Position numbers and translations under genes: made by a program | Part shown: piece by piece, positions 53,283-61,709 of the stretch | Layout of the letters: every line of letters starts with the position of its first letter | How positions within the stretch are numbered: the first letter of the stretch is position 1 | Assembly: GCA_002840685.1 (NCBI GenBank) | Contig: PHBU01000001.1 | Span: 434,001-498,000 of the forward strand | DNA length: 64,000 nucleotides | DNA from: Chloroflexi bacterium HGW-Chloroflexi-6 | GTDB taxonomy: Bacteria; Chloroflexota; Anaerolineae; Anaerolineales; Villigracilaceae | Direction: 5' to 3' | The notes under the pieces: generated by a model | What the model saw: the letters and a program-made list of their open reading frames with translations, nothing else | Database searches by the model: none | What the model was told of the DNA's origin: nothing

Positions 53283-53656
53283 TGTATTATTAATACAAAA
53301 TAGACCGAAAAAGTTGTATATTGTTTCTATAGCATCTGCACCCCCTTTTACTGGTATTTGCAGGTGTTATCCATCGAACATGGTTTGCATGCCCCCCCCA
53401 TGCTGATCTGACGGTGGTGTCCCTCCCCCTCAAGATACCCCGCTATGTCCACAAGGCATAGCGGGGTATCGCTTAAAACAACCAGGGTCAGGGCAGGCAG
53501 GATTCTTGCGGCCATTAATGCTATTATTGCCAAGTGGCGGGCGCAGATACTCAACCGGGGCTGAAAACCATCTTTAAACCCTTATGAAATAAGAGTTGTA
53601 TTAGATTACCATTGGGCAGCTTGCAAGCCTGCATTCAGGAGCATACAATAAACATG
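53283..53656. other. 374-bp gene-free region with one strong hairpin
   Basis: Holds a perfect 14-bp inverted repeat (GATACCCCGCTATG at 53434-53447 and complement at 53457-53470, 9-nt loop) with no T-run, a run of seven or more C near 53392, and the dnaJ promoter at the end: TTGCAA (53621-53626), 17-bp spacer, TACAAT (53644-53649). No coding frame or known RNA family is recognised. An unassigned small RNA is possible. Confidence 0.45.
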
Positions 53657-54562
53657 ATGGACTATAAAGATTATTATCAGGTTTTGGGTGTCCCACGCTC
53701 GGCCAGCGCCGATGAAATTCGCACGGCTTATCGCAAACTGGCAATGAAATATCACCCTGACCGCAACCCAAACGACAAACAGGCCGAAGATCACTTCAAA
53801 GATGCCAACGAGGCCTACCAGGTGCTTTCTGACCCGCAGAAACGCGCCCGCTATGACCAGTTGGGTTCGGCCTATTCATCCTGGCAGAGTCGCGGCGCAC
53901 CCGGCGGCGGATTCGACTGGAGCCAGTGGACCACCGGCCAGCCCAGCAGCGGCGGACAACAGGTCAATTTCGACGATCTGTTTGGGGGCAGCGGCGCATT
54001 TTCCGATTTCTTCAGTTCCATCTTCGGCGGGATGCCAGCCGGGGGCGCTGCAGGCGGCGGATTCAGCCAGCGCATGGCGCGCCCAAATGAACAGCCGCTC
54101 AGCATTTCTTTGCAAGAAGCCTATGCCGGCACCAGCCGCATCCTCGAAGGCGGCGGGAAGCGGGTGACACTGCGCATTCCGGCCGGGGTCAAAACCGGAT
54201 CGAAAGTCCGCGCGGCCGGGGCCTCACCTGACGGGTCGGATGTCTACCTTAAGATCAACGTGGAACAGGACCCCAATTTTGAGCGCAAAGACAACGATCT
54301 GCACACCACCGCCAGCATCGATATTTTCACCGCCCTGCTCGGCGGCGAGGCCGAGGTTCAAACCCTGGGCGGCAAAATTCGCCTGACCATTCCGGCCGGA
54401 ACCCAGCCAGAGCAACTGATCCGCCTGGCCGGGCGCGGCATGCCGCATGTCAAATCGCCCGAAAGCAAAGGCGACCTGTATGTGCGGATCAAGGTTCAAA
54501 TCCCTAAAAATTTGAGCGCCGAACAACGGGAACTGCTCGAACAGGCGCGCAAAACTAAATAA
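53657..54562 (+). CDS. CbpA-type DnaJ co-chaperone
   Basis: A 301-aa class-II J-protein that stimulates DnaK. J-domain at residues 1-70 with HPD at 33-35 ([10 protein letters not shown]). A Gly-rich segment (about 85-140) follows, then two substrate-binding beta domains ([14 protein letters not shown], then [20 protein letters not shown]). The Cys-rich zinc finger of DnaJ is absent. The promoter's TACAAT ends 7 nt before the ATG at 53657, so the second of two adjacent ATGs is taken as start (leaderless), giving [12 protein letters not shown]. Confidence 0.92.
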   Translation: MDYKDYYQVLGVPRSASADEIRTAYRKLAMKYHPDRNPNDKQAEDHFKDANEAYQVLSDPQKRARYDQLGSAYSSWQSRGAPGGGFDWSQWTTGQPSSGGQQVNFDDLFGGSGAFSDFFSSIFGGMPAGGAAGGGFSQRMARPNEQPLSISLQEAYAGTSRILEGGGKRVTLRIPAGVKTGSKVRAAGASPDGSDVYLKINVEQDPNFERKDNDLHTTASIDIFTALLGGEAEVQTLGGKIRLTIPAGTQPEQLIRLAGRGMPHVKSPESKGDLYVRIKVQIPKNLSAEQRELLEQARKTK

Positions 54563-54592
54563 TCAAACAGTTTTATCGTTTCAGGAGTATCT

Positions 54593-55744
54593 ATGAACAG
54601 GAAACTTAATTTACTGGTGATCATCAGCGTGCTCGTAGTTGCATCGCTGGCTTGCCGCGCATTTGTCCCCACCGAAGGCGGGACATTGGAATTACCGACC
54701 ATTGAAACACAACAGCCAGTTGCACCGATCGTTGTCAGCACCGATCTGCTCGAAGAGCAAAACATGCTGGTTAATTTGTATGAGAGTGTTTACCCGGGCG
54801 TTGTTTCGATACAGGTTCTGACCGAGGCTGGCGGCGGACAAGGCTCCGGGTTTGTCTTTGACAAACAGGGGCATATCGTTACTAATTATCACGTTGTCGA
54901 AAACGCCACACAAATTGAAGTGATCTTCCCATCCGGGTTACGCACTTACGGTGAAGTCCGCGGCATAGATCTGGATTCTGACCTGGCCGTGATCAAAGTC
55001 GATGTTCCTGAGAACGAATTGACGGCGCTGCCCCTGGGCAACTCAGACGAGCTTAAAGTAGGGCAGACTGTCATCGCGATCGGCAACCCCTTCGGCTTAA
55101 GCGGAACGATGACCACCGGGATCGTTTCGGCCCTGGGCCGCACCCTGCCATCCGATCGCGAGGCCCCTGGCGGAGGCGTTTTCAACGCTGCTGACCTGAT
55201 CCAGACCGATGCAGCCATCAACCCCGGCAACTCTGGCGGTCCGCTCTTCAACTTGAACGGTGAGGTGATCGGCGTCAATCGCGCCATTCGGACGGTCGCC
55301 AGCAATACCCAGGGTGAACCGGTCAACTCGGGGATCGGTTTTGCGATCTCGGTCAATATCATCAAGCGGGTTGCGCCTGAAATCATCAAAAATGGCAAAT
55401 ACGACTACCCTTACATGGGGATTGCCTCGATCAGTGATTTTACGATCGAGATGATCGAAGCGCTTAAGCTGCCGCAGTTCACCGGCCTTTACATCACCGC
55501 GATCCAGCCCAACAGCCCGGCAGCGCGCGCCGGTTTGCGGGCCGGCGAAGATGAAACAGCCATTCAGGGGTTGTTCTCGGGCGGCGACCTGATTATTGCC
55601 ATTGACGGCCACCCGGTCAAAATCTATGATGATCTGATGCGTTACCTGGTCTCAAACAAAGGTCCCGAGGATCAAGTTGTGCTGACCATCTTGCGCGATG
55701 GCGAGCAGATCGAAGTTCCGCTGACACTCGACAAACGGCCATAG
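54593..55744 (+). CDS. HtrA/DegP-type serine protease, lipoprotein
   Basis: A 383-aa exported protease-chaperone. Lipobox ASLAC puts a lipidated Cys at 21. Trypsin-like domain with triad His100 (TNYHVVE), Asp130 (DSDLAVIKV) and Ser214 (PGNSGGPLF), then one PDZ domain (about 275-380). CAGGAG lies 7 nt before the ATG. It follows the DnaJ gene by 30 nt, a sensible quality-control pair. A lipid anchor is unusual, as many HtrA proteins have a membrane helix or simple signal. Confidence 0.92.
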   Translation: MNRKLNLLVIISVLVVASLACRAFVPTEGGTLELPTIETQQPVAPIVVSTDLLEEQNMLVNLYESVYPGVVSIQVLTEAGGGQGSGFVFDKQGHIVTNYHVVENATQIEVIFPSGLRTYGEVRGIDLDSDLAVIKVDVPENELTALPLGNSDELKVGQTVIAIGNPFGLSGTMTTGIVSALGRTLPSDREAPGGGVFNAADLIQTDAAINPGNSGGPLFNLNGEVIGVNRAIRTVASNTQGEPVNSGIGFAISVNIIKRVAPEIIKNGKYDYPYMGIASISDFTIEMIEALKLPQFTGLYITAIQPNSPAARAGLRAGEDETAIQGLFSGGDLIIAIDGHPVKIYDDLMRYLVSNKGPEDQVVLTILRDGEQIEVPLTLDKRP

Positions 55745-55757
55745 AGCCATTAGAAAA

Positions 55758-55790
55758 ACAAGACGCCAGGAAAAAATCCTGGCGTCTTGT
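55758..55790. terminator. Convergent terminator
   Basis: Perfect 14-bp stem (ACAAGACGCCAGGA and complement), 5-nt loop. The T-run lies on the minus-strand exit, so it mainly serves the oxidoreductase gene. Confidence 0.8.
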
Positions 55791-55812
55791 GCGTTAAATC
55801 GAGAGCCTGGTT

Positions 55813-56454
55813 TTACCCGAAGCGTTCCTCGCGCCAGACATCGGCACGGTTGTGGTAGCCAGCCTGCTCCCAAAAGCCGCGCCGGTTGGCGGACATGAAT
55901 TCCAATCCGCGCAGCCACTTGGCGCCCTTCCAAAAATAGGGGGTCTCGAGCTCAGATTTTTCGGGGATATACCCCACCACCCCGCGCAGCGGGTAGCCAT
56001 GGTCAGGGCTGAGCGGTTCACCGTCAAAATGGGTCGCCAGCAGGAAGCTGTCCTGCAAGATCACATCCAGCGAGAGATTGACAGTGAAACCAAATTCGGC
56101 GTGCTGCATGACATATTTGGCGGTCGGCTTGAGCTTGATGAAACCTTGCTCAACCAACGTTCGAACCGAAACGCCCTCCCAGCGGGTGTCGAACTTGCTC
56201 CAGCGCGTCACGCAGTGGATATCCATCAGCAAACTGGTACGCGGGAGCTGGTTGAACTCTTCCCATGTCCAGCGCGTTTCCTGTTCGACTTCACCCCAGA
56301 CGCGAAAATCCCAGGTAGCCGGGTTGAAAGGCGGGACAGGGCCATAATGCAACACCGGGAATTTTAAAGTCAGCGATTGCCCGGCAGGCAGCCGTCCTTC
56401 GTTGCGAACTCGTTCTTCTTCTTTTCTGCGGTCAGGGCCTTCAAATAGAAACAT
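55813..56454 (-). CDS. Sulfite-oxidase-fold molybdopterin protein (MsrP/YedY-like), cytoplasmic
   Basis: A 213-aa oxidoreductase with the sulfite-oxidase molybdopterin domain. DIHCVTRWSKFDTRWEGVSV in parts holds the Mo-ligand Cys (near 81) and the pterin-contact Arg/Trp residues; GYPLRGVVG and GAKWLRGLEF are also typical. Unlike MsrP/YedY, no Tat signal peptide is seen. AGGAGA lies 11 nt before the ATG. A 9-bp inverted repeat brackets its promoter (see 56458-56501). Confidence 0.86.
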   Translation of the reverse strand: MFLFEGPDRRKEEERVRNEGRLPAGQSLTLKFPVLHYGPVPPFNPATWDFRVWGEVEQETRWTWEEFNQLPRTSLLMDIHCVTRWSKFDTRWEGVSVRTLVEQGFIKLKPTAKYVMQHAEFGFTVNLSLDVILQDSFLLATHFDGEPLSPDHGYPLRGVVGYIPEKSELETPYFWKGAKWLRGLEFMSANRRGFWEQAGYHNRADVWREERFG

Positions 56455-56457
56455 AAT

Positions 56458-56501
56458 CGGAGTTCTCCTATCGCAATAAATTATACCGAGGAAGAACTCC
56501 G
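56458..56501 (-). promoter_or_regulatory. Promoter bracketed by a 9-bp inverted repeat
   Basis: A TATAAT on the minus strand (56480-56485) lies between CGGAGTTCT (56458-56466) and AGAACTCCG (56493-56501). The repeat could be a repressor operator or a leader hairpin. Confidence 0.5.
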
Positions 56502-56539
56502 AAAGAAATTAATTCTTTGTAAGAGAATTGTGGGGTAAA

Positions 56540-57409
56540 TCAGGCTTTGCCTGCCGCCCGCGCCCGTTCTAAAACATTCTGGGCCGATTTAAGCAGGGGC
56601 AAGTCGATCATTTTGCCATCCAGATCGTAGGCGCCCGTACCCCTGGCCTGGTTCATTTCAAAGGTTTGCACCACCCTTTTTGCGTAGGCGATGGCTTCAT
56701 TATTTGGGGTAAACGCATCCTGAACCGGTTCAACCTGGGCCGGGTGAATGACTTGTTTGCCGGTATAACCCAACTGCGCGCCAAACAGCGCATCGCGGCG
56801 GGCCAGTTGCGGGTCGCGGAAGTCAACGGTCACCAGGTCGATGGCCTGCAAGCCATGAGCGGCGGCAGCGGTTACCAGCGCAGAGCGGGCGTACAGCACC
56901 TCGAGCGATTCGGCGGTGCGGGTCGCGCCGATGCTGGCCGCGTAATCCTCCGCCCCAAAAATCAGCGCGTCCAATCGGGGATGGGCGGCCAATTCCTTGA
57001 GATTTAAAATTCCGCGCGCGCTTTCAACCACCAGGATCATGCGAATCGAATTAACCGGCCAGCCATTTTTCAATTCAGCGGCTTCGATCTTTTCGCTGAC
57101 CCAGGCCACCTGTTCGGGCGTCTCGGCCTTGGGCAGCACAACCCCGTCAGGGTGAAAGGGCAAGACCACTGCCAGATCATCGGCTTCAAGGCCGGTGCCA
57201 ATCCCATTGATGCGCGCCAACTTCTCCGCTGTGCCAAAATCCAGTTCGCGCAAGGCGCGGGCGATGGTTTCGCGGGCTTCGGCCTTGCGACTGGCTGCCG
57301 CGCCATCTTCCATGTCCATGCAAATACAATCCACACCCAGAGTCAGGGCTTTGGTGATTTTTTTCCAATCATCACCGGGCATGTAGAGCAGGGCACGTCG
57401 CGAACGCAT
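56540..57409 (-). CDS. CitE-family lyase, CLYBL-like (citramalyl-CoA lyase type)
   Basis: A 289-aa TIM-barrel enzyme that cleaves a beta-hydroxyacyl-CoA. RRALLYMPGDDWKKI, DMEDGAAASRK, VVESARGILN (Mg-ligand Glu129), FGAEDYAASIGATR (Asp155) and HGLQAIDLVTVDFRD follow the pattern of mitochondrial CLYBL more closely than that of citrate-fermentation CitE. CLYBL splits citramalyl-CoA to acetyl-CoA and pyruvate. No citD/citF genes lie nearby, which argues against citrate lyase. It follows the kinase gene after 5 nt. Confidence 0.85.
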   Translation of the reverse strand: MRSRRALLYMPGDDWKKITKALTLGVDCICMDMEDGAAASRKAEARETIARALRELDFGTAEKLARINGIGTGLEADDLAVVLPFHPDGVVLPKAETPEQVAWVSEKIEAAELKNGWPVNSIRMILVVESARGILNLKELAAHPRLDALIFGAEDYAASIGATRTAESLEVLYARSALVTAAAAHGLQAIDLVTVDFRDPQLARRDALFGAQLGYTGKQVIHPAQVEPVQDAFTPNNEAIAYAKRVVQTFEMNQARGTGAYDLDGKMIDLPLLKSAQNVLERARAAGKA

Positions 57410-57414
57410 GGCTT

Positions 57415-59553
57415 TTAGGGTTGGATCACCGGGCGCAGGGCGGGCTGGGGCGCTTCTTTGGTGTTTTTGTAGAAAGCTTCAGGCAGAGGAAGCGGCTCGT
57501 AAGTTGCCCCGGTTCCAAGAGAGGAATAGGGAATGTAATAAAACTCTGTCTGGGCCTCGAACCCTTTTTCAACATCCTGGAAGGCAACGAAAAGATATCG
57601 CTTGTCAGGGCTCCAAAGTGGGTCACGATAGCAACAACGGCCGCCAATCGGGTTGACGATATTGGCTTTGCGCACTTCCATGTTGTATTCGTATAAATCG
57701 CCCCAACCCTGATTGCGGATGTAGGTGTTGAAAAGGAAAAGGAAATCACCATCCCAGTCGTAACCAGGAATAAACGGATTGCTGCCGTAACCACTGGGAG
57801 TAAAGTATTGGGCCGGGAATTCGTTAACCAACCTGAGGTTCTGAGCATTGCAACTGCTGATATCCACCACCCGGATCAGATCGACAGAGCGCCCATCGAT
57901 AAGGCCGGAATACAACCAGGCAACGCTCTTGCTGTCTGCTGACCAGCGGAACTCTCTGGCGGCCATGGCGGCCGATGTACCGGCAGTGTAACTAACGCAG
58001 CCCTTCAGGTTCACAAAACCCTGCTCGCTGCGTACCTGGCGAATGGCATCCAGGTCAAACGGGACGATGAATATCTTGTGGTTGAAAGAAATCGCAACCT
58101 GCTTGGAATCAGGGGAAATACGGAAAGCATCCAAAAGGGATGAAGAGGAGAAAGCTGCAAGAACATCCACCCGGCCTGTTTCAGCCTCCACCAGTTGGAT
58201 GTTTTTCCCGGCGATGTAAACCAGGCTTTTTCCGTCTGGCAGCCATTGCAGATCAGTCTTGGGAACGCCGTCATTGGTCAGGGCGCGCAAATCTGAGCCA
58301 TCCAGGTTCATCACCTGAACTTCATTGTTGGCCACAAAAGCCAGCATATCTGCGCCGCCAATCCCGACTGCAACTGGTTCCGGGGACGCGGTGGGGGTGG
58401 CTTGTTCGGGGGTTGGGGATGGGATCTCAGTGGTGGCTGTCGGCTCTTCGACCGGTAAAACAGCCTCGGTTGCAGGAAGAGTTTCGGTTGGCGCGGTGAA
58501 AGTCGCGGTGGATGTGGCGGCCAGCGCACCGGGAAATGCGCCACTTAATATGAAAAAGCCTGCTCCCCCCAGAACGCCCAAGAAAAGGATCGCACCACCC
58601 AAAAATAAAATCCAGACAGGGAATGCTGCTTTTGCTTCGGGCCGGGCTGATATGCGGGTTGGAGCGGCTACCTGGCGAGTCTTGTCTGCAATTTTTTGGG
58701 TTTTGTTCGCTGTAACCGGAGCAATCGTTGGAGATTCGCCGCGCGAAACAGCCATCAGTTCACTGGCAAACTCTCTGGCCGTGGCATAGCGATCATCGCG
58801 GTTCTTCGCCATCGCCCGTTCGATGACATGTTCAAGATCAGATGGCAGGTTGGGGTTAACATCCAAAATATGAGGAACAGGATCGGTGATGTGTTTGACC
58901 ACCACGGCCATAGGGGTATCGGCTTCGTAGGGTTGGCGGCCCGTCAGCATTTCAAAGACGATCACACCCAGCGCATAAATATCGCTGCGACCGTCGACTT
59001 TGTCGCCCTGGGCTTGTTCGGGACTCATATACGCCGGGGTGCCAACGATTCCGCCCCCGGTCACCGTTGCAGTACCCTGAGATTGGGCGATTTTGGCAAT
59101 TCCAAAATCGGAAATATACGGTTCGCCAATATGATCGAACAGGATATTTCCCGGTTTCAAATCGCGATGGACGATGCCTTTGGCATGCGCGTCATCCAAT
59201 GCACTGGCCAGGCGTTCAATCAGTTTGGCGGTATCTCGAATGGAAAGTGAGCCTGCATCGATGCGCTCAGAGAGTGAACCACCCATCATGTAGCGCATGA
59301 CAAAGTACGGTTGGCCATCCTCTTCGCCGACATCGTAAACCGGCACAATGGCCGGGTGTTCCAGGGATGCAACCGTTTTGGCTTCGCGCTCAAAACGAAC
59401 GCGGAATTGCGGGTCGTGCAACATTTCGCGCGGTAAAACCTTGACAGCCACTTCGCGCTCAAATCGTGGGTCATAGGCTTTGTAGACAGTCGCCATACCG
59501 CCGCGGCCCAGTTCCGATTTAACTTCGTAACGACCAATGTTTTCAGGTTTCAT
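57415..59553 (-). CDS. Transmembrane Ser/Thr protein kinase with extracytoplasmic propeller
   Basis: A 712-aa PknB-type kinase. Residues 8-270: glycine loop GRGGMATVYKAYD, Lys38 (VAVKV), HRDLKPGNIL (129-138), DFGIAK (149-154) and the APE-like MSPEQ. A membrane helix lies at about 311-338, then a Thr/Pro/Glu-rich tether (345-395) and a C-terminal WD40/TolB-like propeller (PDGKSLVYIAGKNIQLVE, SPDSKQVAISF, SPDKRYLFVAF). It should sense something outside and signal inside. First gene of a two-gene unit with the CLYBL-like lyase. Confidence 0.92.
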   Translation of the reverse strand: MKPENIGRYEVKSELGRGGMATVYKAYDPRFEREVAVKVLPREMLHDPQFRVRFEREAKTVASLEHPAIVPVYDVGEEDGQPYFVMRYMMGGSLSERIDAGSLSIRDTAKLIERLASALDDAHAKGIVHRDLKPGNILFDHIGEPYISDFGIAKIAQSQGTATVTGGGIVGTPAYMSPEQAQGDKVDGRSDIYALGVIVFEMLTGRQPYEADTPMAVVVKHITDPVPHILDVNPNLPSDLEHVIERAMAKNRDDRYATAREFASELMAVSRGESPTIAPVTANKTQKIADKTRQVAAPTRISARPEAKAAFPVWILFLGGAILFLGVLGGAGFFILSGAFPGALAATSTATFTAPTETLPATEAVLPVEEPTATTEIPSPTPEQATPTASPEPVAVGIGGADMLAFVANNEVQVMNLDGSDLRALTNDGVPKTDLQWLPDGKSLVYIAGKNIQLVEAETGRVDVLAAFSSSSLLDAFRISPDSKQVAISFNHKIFIVPFDLDAIRQVRSEQGFVNLKGCVSYTAGTSAAMAAREFRWSADSKSVAWLYSGLIDGRSVDLIRVVDISSCNAQNLRLVNEFPAQYFTPSGYGSNPFIPGYDWDGDFLFLFNTYIRNQGWGDLYEYNMEVRKANIVNPIGGRCCYRDPLWSPDKRYLFVAFQDVEKGFEAQTEFYYIPYSSLGTGATYEPLPLPEAFYKNTKEAPQPALRPVIQP

Positions 59554-59720
59554 GATGAGAAAATCCCAGGAATCAAAAATATAAGTCAGGCTGTGTGAAG
59601 ATTTGTTACAAAGTATACAGCCAAAACTAAAAGTTAGAGATTACAAAATGTTGATAACAGGCAAATAAATTCCGCCTGAACTTGTCCAGTATACCGATAC
59701 TGGCGTCAAATCGCAAGCAC

Positions 59721-59749
59721 TTGTGGCGCAATCTCAACGATGCTATAAT
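59721..59749 (+). promoter_or_regulatory. tRNA-Arg promoter
   Basis: TTGTGG (59721-59726), 17-bp spacer, TATAAT (59744-59749), 9 nt before the mature tRNA 5' end. Confidence 0.7.
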
Positions 59750-59758
59750 TTTTAGTGC

Positions 59759-59830
59759 GCCCTGGTAGTTCAGTGGATAGAACAAGGCACTCCTAAGGCT
59801 TAGACGTGGGTTCGATTCCCGCCTAGGGCA
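59759..59830 (+). tRNA. tRNA-Arg (anticodon CCT)
   Basis: Acceptor stem GCCCTGG with CTAGGGC (one G-U), D-stem GTTC/GAAC, anticodon loop CTCCTAA, T-arm GTGGG-TTCGATT-CCCGC, discriminator A; CCA is not encoded. It would read AGG. The anticodon stem is weak: AGGCA against GGCTT gives a G-U at 28-42 and an A-G mismatch next to the loop (31-39). All invariant positions checked are present, so I take it as a real gene. Confidence 0.88.
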
Positions 59831-59838
59831 CAAAAGCA

Positions 59839-59868
59839 AACAGCCACACCTGGATGGGTGTGGCTGTT
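59839..59868. terminator. Terminator between tRNA-Arg and the AIM24 gene
   Basis: 12-bp perfect stem (AACAGCCACACC and complement) with a 6-nt loop; the minus-strand exit is TGCTTTTG. Serves the convergent units. Confidence 0.75.
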
Positions 59869-59901
59869 GATCATTCAAGCGGAATACAACGATCGTGCTG
59901 G

Positions 59902-60582
59902 CTAGCTGCTTGAAGACGGTTTTGGCAGCTGGGGAATAATCCAATTGATCAGCGCCTTGGGCGAGCGTGTCTGGATGTAAATCTTGCCAGGGCCGGTCAT
60001 TTCAACCACCAAACCCTCGCCACTCAACAGGGTTGATTTAAGACCACCCGCCGTGCGCGTTGTAACGTTAATATTGGCATCGAACGCCACCAGGTGGGTG
60101 GTGTCGACCACGTACTTCTCGCCATCTTTCAGCTCACGATCAAAAATCGCGCCATACGAAGAAACCAGCACTTTTCCTTGCCCACTGGATTCGAGCATTG
60201 AAATTCCTTCGGCAGACATAAAGGCTTTCATACTGATCTTGGCGTTCAAATCAACCCCTGTTTCAGATGCCAGGTAAGAACCTGATTGGATCATCAGAGG
60301 CTTATCCTTCAGTTCGATCACCGCGATATCGCCCGGCAGTTCAGGAGCCAGGGTAATTTCACCACCCTCCGGCCCGGCCTGGAAAAAGTTCTGGAAGAAC
60401 GATTCCCCGCCCAGCAAGGCGCGCCCGAGCGATTTGAACAAACCACCCTCGGCTTTTGTTTCGATATTGACCGAGGCCGACATGCTAACCATCGCGCCAG
60501 CCTCGGCGCGGATACGCTCATTAGGGCTAAGTTTTACTACCGCTAAAGAGTAAGACGGGCTATATTTCAATTCGATATCCAT
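59902..60582 (-). CDS. AIM24 / TIGR00266 family protein
   Basis: A 226-aa protein of the AIM24 family (TIGR00266), a duplicated beta-structure of unknown function. Typical: IRAEAGAMVSMSASVNIETKAEGG in parts, GGLFKSLGRALLGGESFFQN, and the second-half GGLKSTLLSGEGLVVEMTGPG. Ser-rich C-terminal tail. It lies 14 nt downstream of the MarC gene, but function and partner are unknown. Confidence 0.88.
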   Translation of the reverse strand: MDIELKYSPSYSLAVVKLSPNERIRAEAGAMVSMSASVNIETKAEGGLFKSLGRALLGGESFFQNFFQAGPEGGEITLAPELPGDIAVIELKDKPLMIQSGSYLASETGVDLNAKISMKAFMSAEGISMLESSGQGKVLVSSYGAIFDRELKDGEKYVVDTTHLVAFDANINVTTRTAGGLKSTLLSGEGLVVEMTGPGKIYIQTRSPKALINWIIPQLPKPSSSS

Positions 60583-60596
60583 AAAATATTCTCCTT

Positions 60597-61226
60597 TTAT
60601 TGAATCATGAGTATATCGCGTAATATGGGCTTTAAGCCGCTAAAGAAAAATTCCACTGCAATCACCATCACGATCAAGCCCATCAGGCGCATCATCAATT
60701 TGTTGCCATTTTCACCAATCAGTTTCATAACCTGCTTCGATGCCAGCAACAGCAGGTGGGTCATGCCCATGATGACAATGATCGCGCCCAGAACGATCCC
60801 GCTTTCCAACGCCGATTTGGCCTGATCCATCAGGATGATAACCGAAGCGATCGCGCCCGGCCCACAGATGACCGGGATGCCGAGCGGAGTAATGGCAATA
60901 TCGCTGGCATATTCCTGGGTAGTTTCATTATCAAACTGGGTGCGCGTCAGGCGCGCCTGGAGCAGTTCATAGCCCATGATGAAGAAAATCACCCCACCCA
61001 CCACACGCAGGCTGTTGGCCGAAATGCCAAAGAACTGGAAGATAAACCTGCCCGTCAGCGCAAACAACATCAGGATGATGAAAGCCGTCAAAACAGCCTT
61101 GATTGCCACCTTGTGCGATTCCTGCGGGGTCAGGCGGGAGGTCATGGCCGTATAAACCGGGATCACCCCAATTGGGTTGACCATCGTAAAAAGCGAGGCA
61201 AAAGCAAGCAGCGCAAATTCGAACAT
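60597..61226 (-). CDS. MarC-family integral membrane protein
   Basis: A 209-aa, six-helix membrane protein of the MarC/UPF0056 family (NAAT). FASLFTMVNPIGVIPVY at the N-terminus and ITPLGIPVICGPGAIASVI in the middle are the two family repeats with conserved NP and GP. Its transport role is not settled; some members were proposed as amino-acid exporters. It follows folK directly (stop and start adjacent). Confidence 0.9.
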   Translation of the reverse strand: MFEFALLAFASLFTMVNPIGVIPVYTAMTSRLTPQESHKVAIKAVLTAFIILMLFALTGRFIFQFFGISANSLRVVGGVIFFIMGYELLQARLTRTQFDNETTQEYASDIAITPLGIPVICGPGAIASVIILMDQAKSALESGIVLGAIIVIMGMTHLLLLASKQVMKLIGENGNKLMMRLMGLIVMVIAVEFFFSGLKPILRDILMIQ

Positions 61227-61709
61227 TTAGGCGAACCTTTTGATCCCTTTCAACTCAATATTCATCAGTAGATAAAAAATAGTATCACCCAAAAGCGGAT
61301 GCAGGTGGTCAGGAGCAACATCTGCCAGCGGAACGAGCACGAAAGCGCGTTCATGCAGCCTGGGGTGTGGGATCACCAGGGGCGGCGAATCGAGCACCAG
61401 ATCATCATAAAACAGGATGTCGAGGTCGATCAGCCGCGGACCGTTTCGGAAGGTTGCCTCACGCCCCATCTCTTTTTCGATTTCTTTCAGGAAAGAGAGC
61501 AGCGCACCCGGCTCGAGGCTGGTCGTCGCTTCGACCACCATGTTCAGGAAAGCGGGCTGGTCGGCATAGCCCCAGGGTTCGGTTTCATAAATATACGACT
61601 GCGCGTGGACGGTGACCTGCGGTGGAAACCGCTCCAACGCGCCGCGCAGGTTGCCCGGCCGGTCGCCGAGGTTGCTTCCCAGCGCGATATAGACAAGATG
61701 CTCGCTCAT
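61227..61709 (-). CDS. folK: 2-amino-4-hydroxy-6-hydroxymethyldihydropteridine pyrophosphokinase
   Basis: A 160-aa folate-pathway kinase (HPPK). Motifs: YIALGSNLGDRPGNL, ETEPWGYADQPAFLN, and the catalytic GPRLIDLDILFYDD with HPRLHERAFVL. The ATG at 61709 overlaps the thiolase stop (ATGA); starting there gives the expected MSEHLVYIALGSN, while the longer frame upstream lies in the thiolase gene. No other folate genes are visible here. Confidence 0.93.
   Translation of the reverse strand: MSEHLVYIALGSNLGDRPGNLRGALERFPPQVTVHAQSYIYETEPWGYADQPAFLNMVVEATTSLEPGALLSFLKEIEKEMGREATFRNGPRLIDLDILFYDDLVLDSPPLVIPHPRLHERAFVLVPLADVAPDHLHPLLGDTIFYLLMNIELKGIKRFA

Noticed and set aside
53471-53510. Possible SRP RNA (ACCAGGGTCAGG resembles the conserved helix 8 strand)
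   Set aside because: The GGAA tetraloop and the matching AGCAG strand are missing, and the surrounding sequence does not fold like 4.5S RNA.
56540-57409. Citrate lyase beta subunit of citrate fermentation
   Set aside because: No citD, citF or citC genes are adjacent and the sequence pattern is closer to CLYBL.
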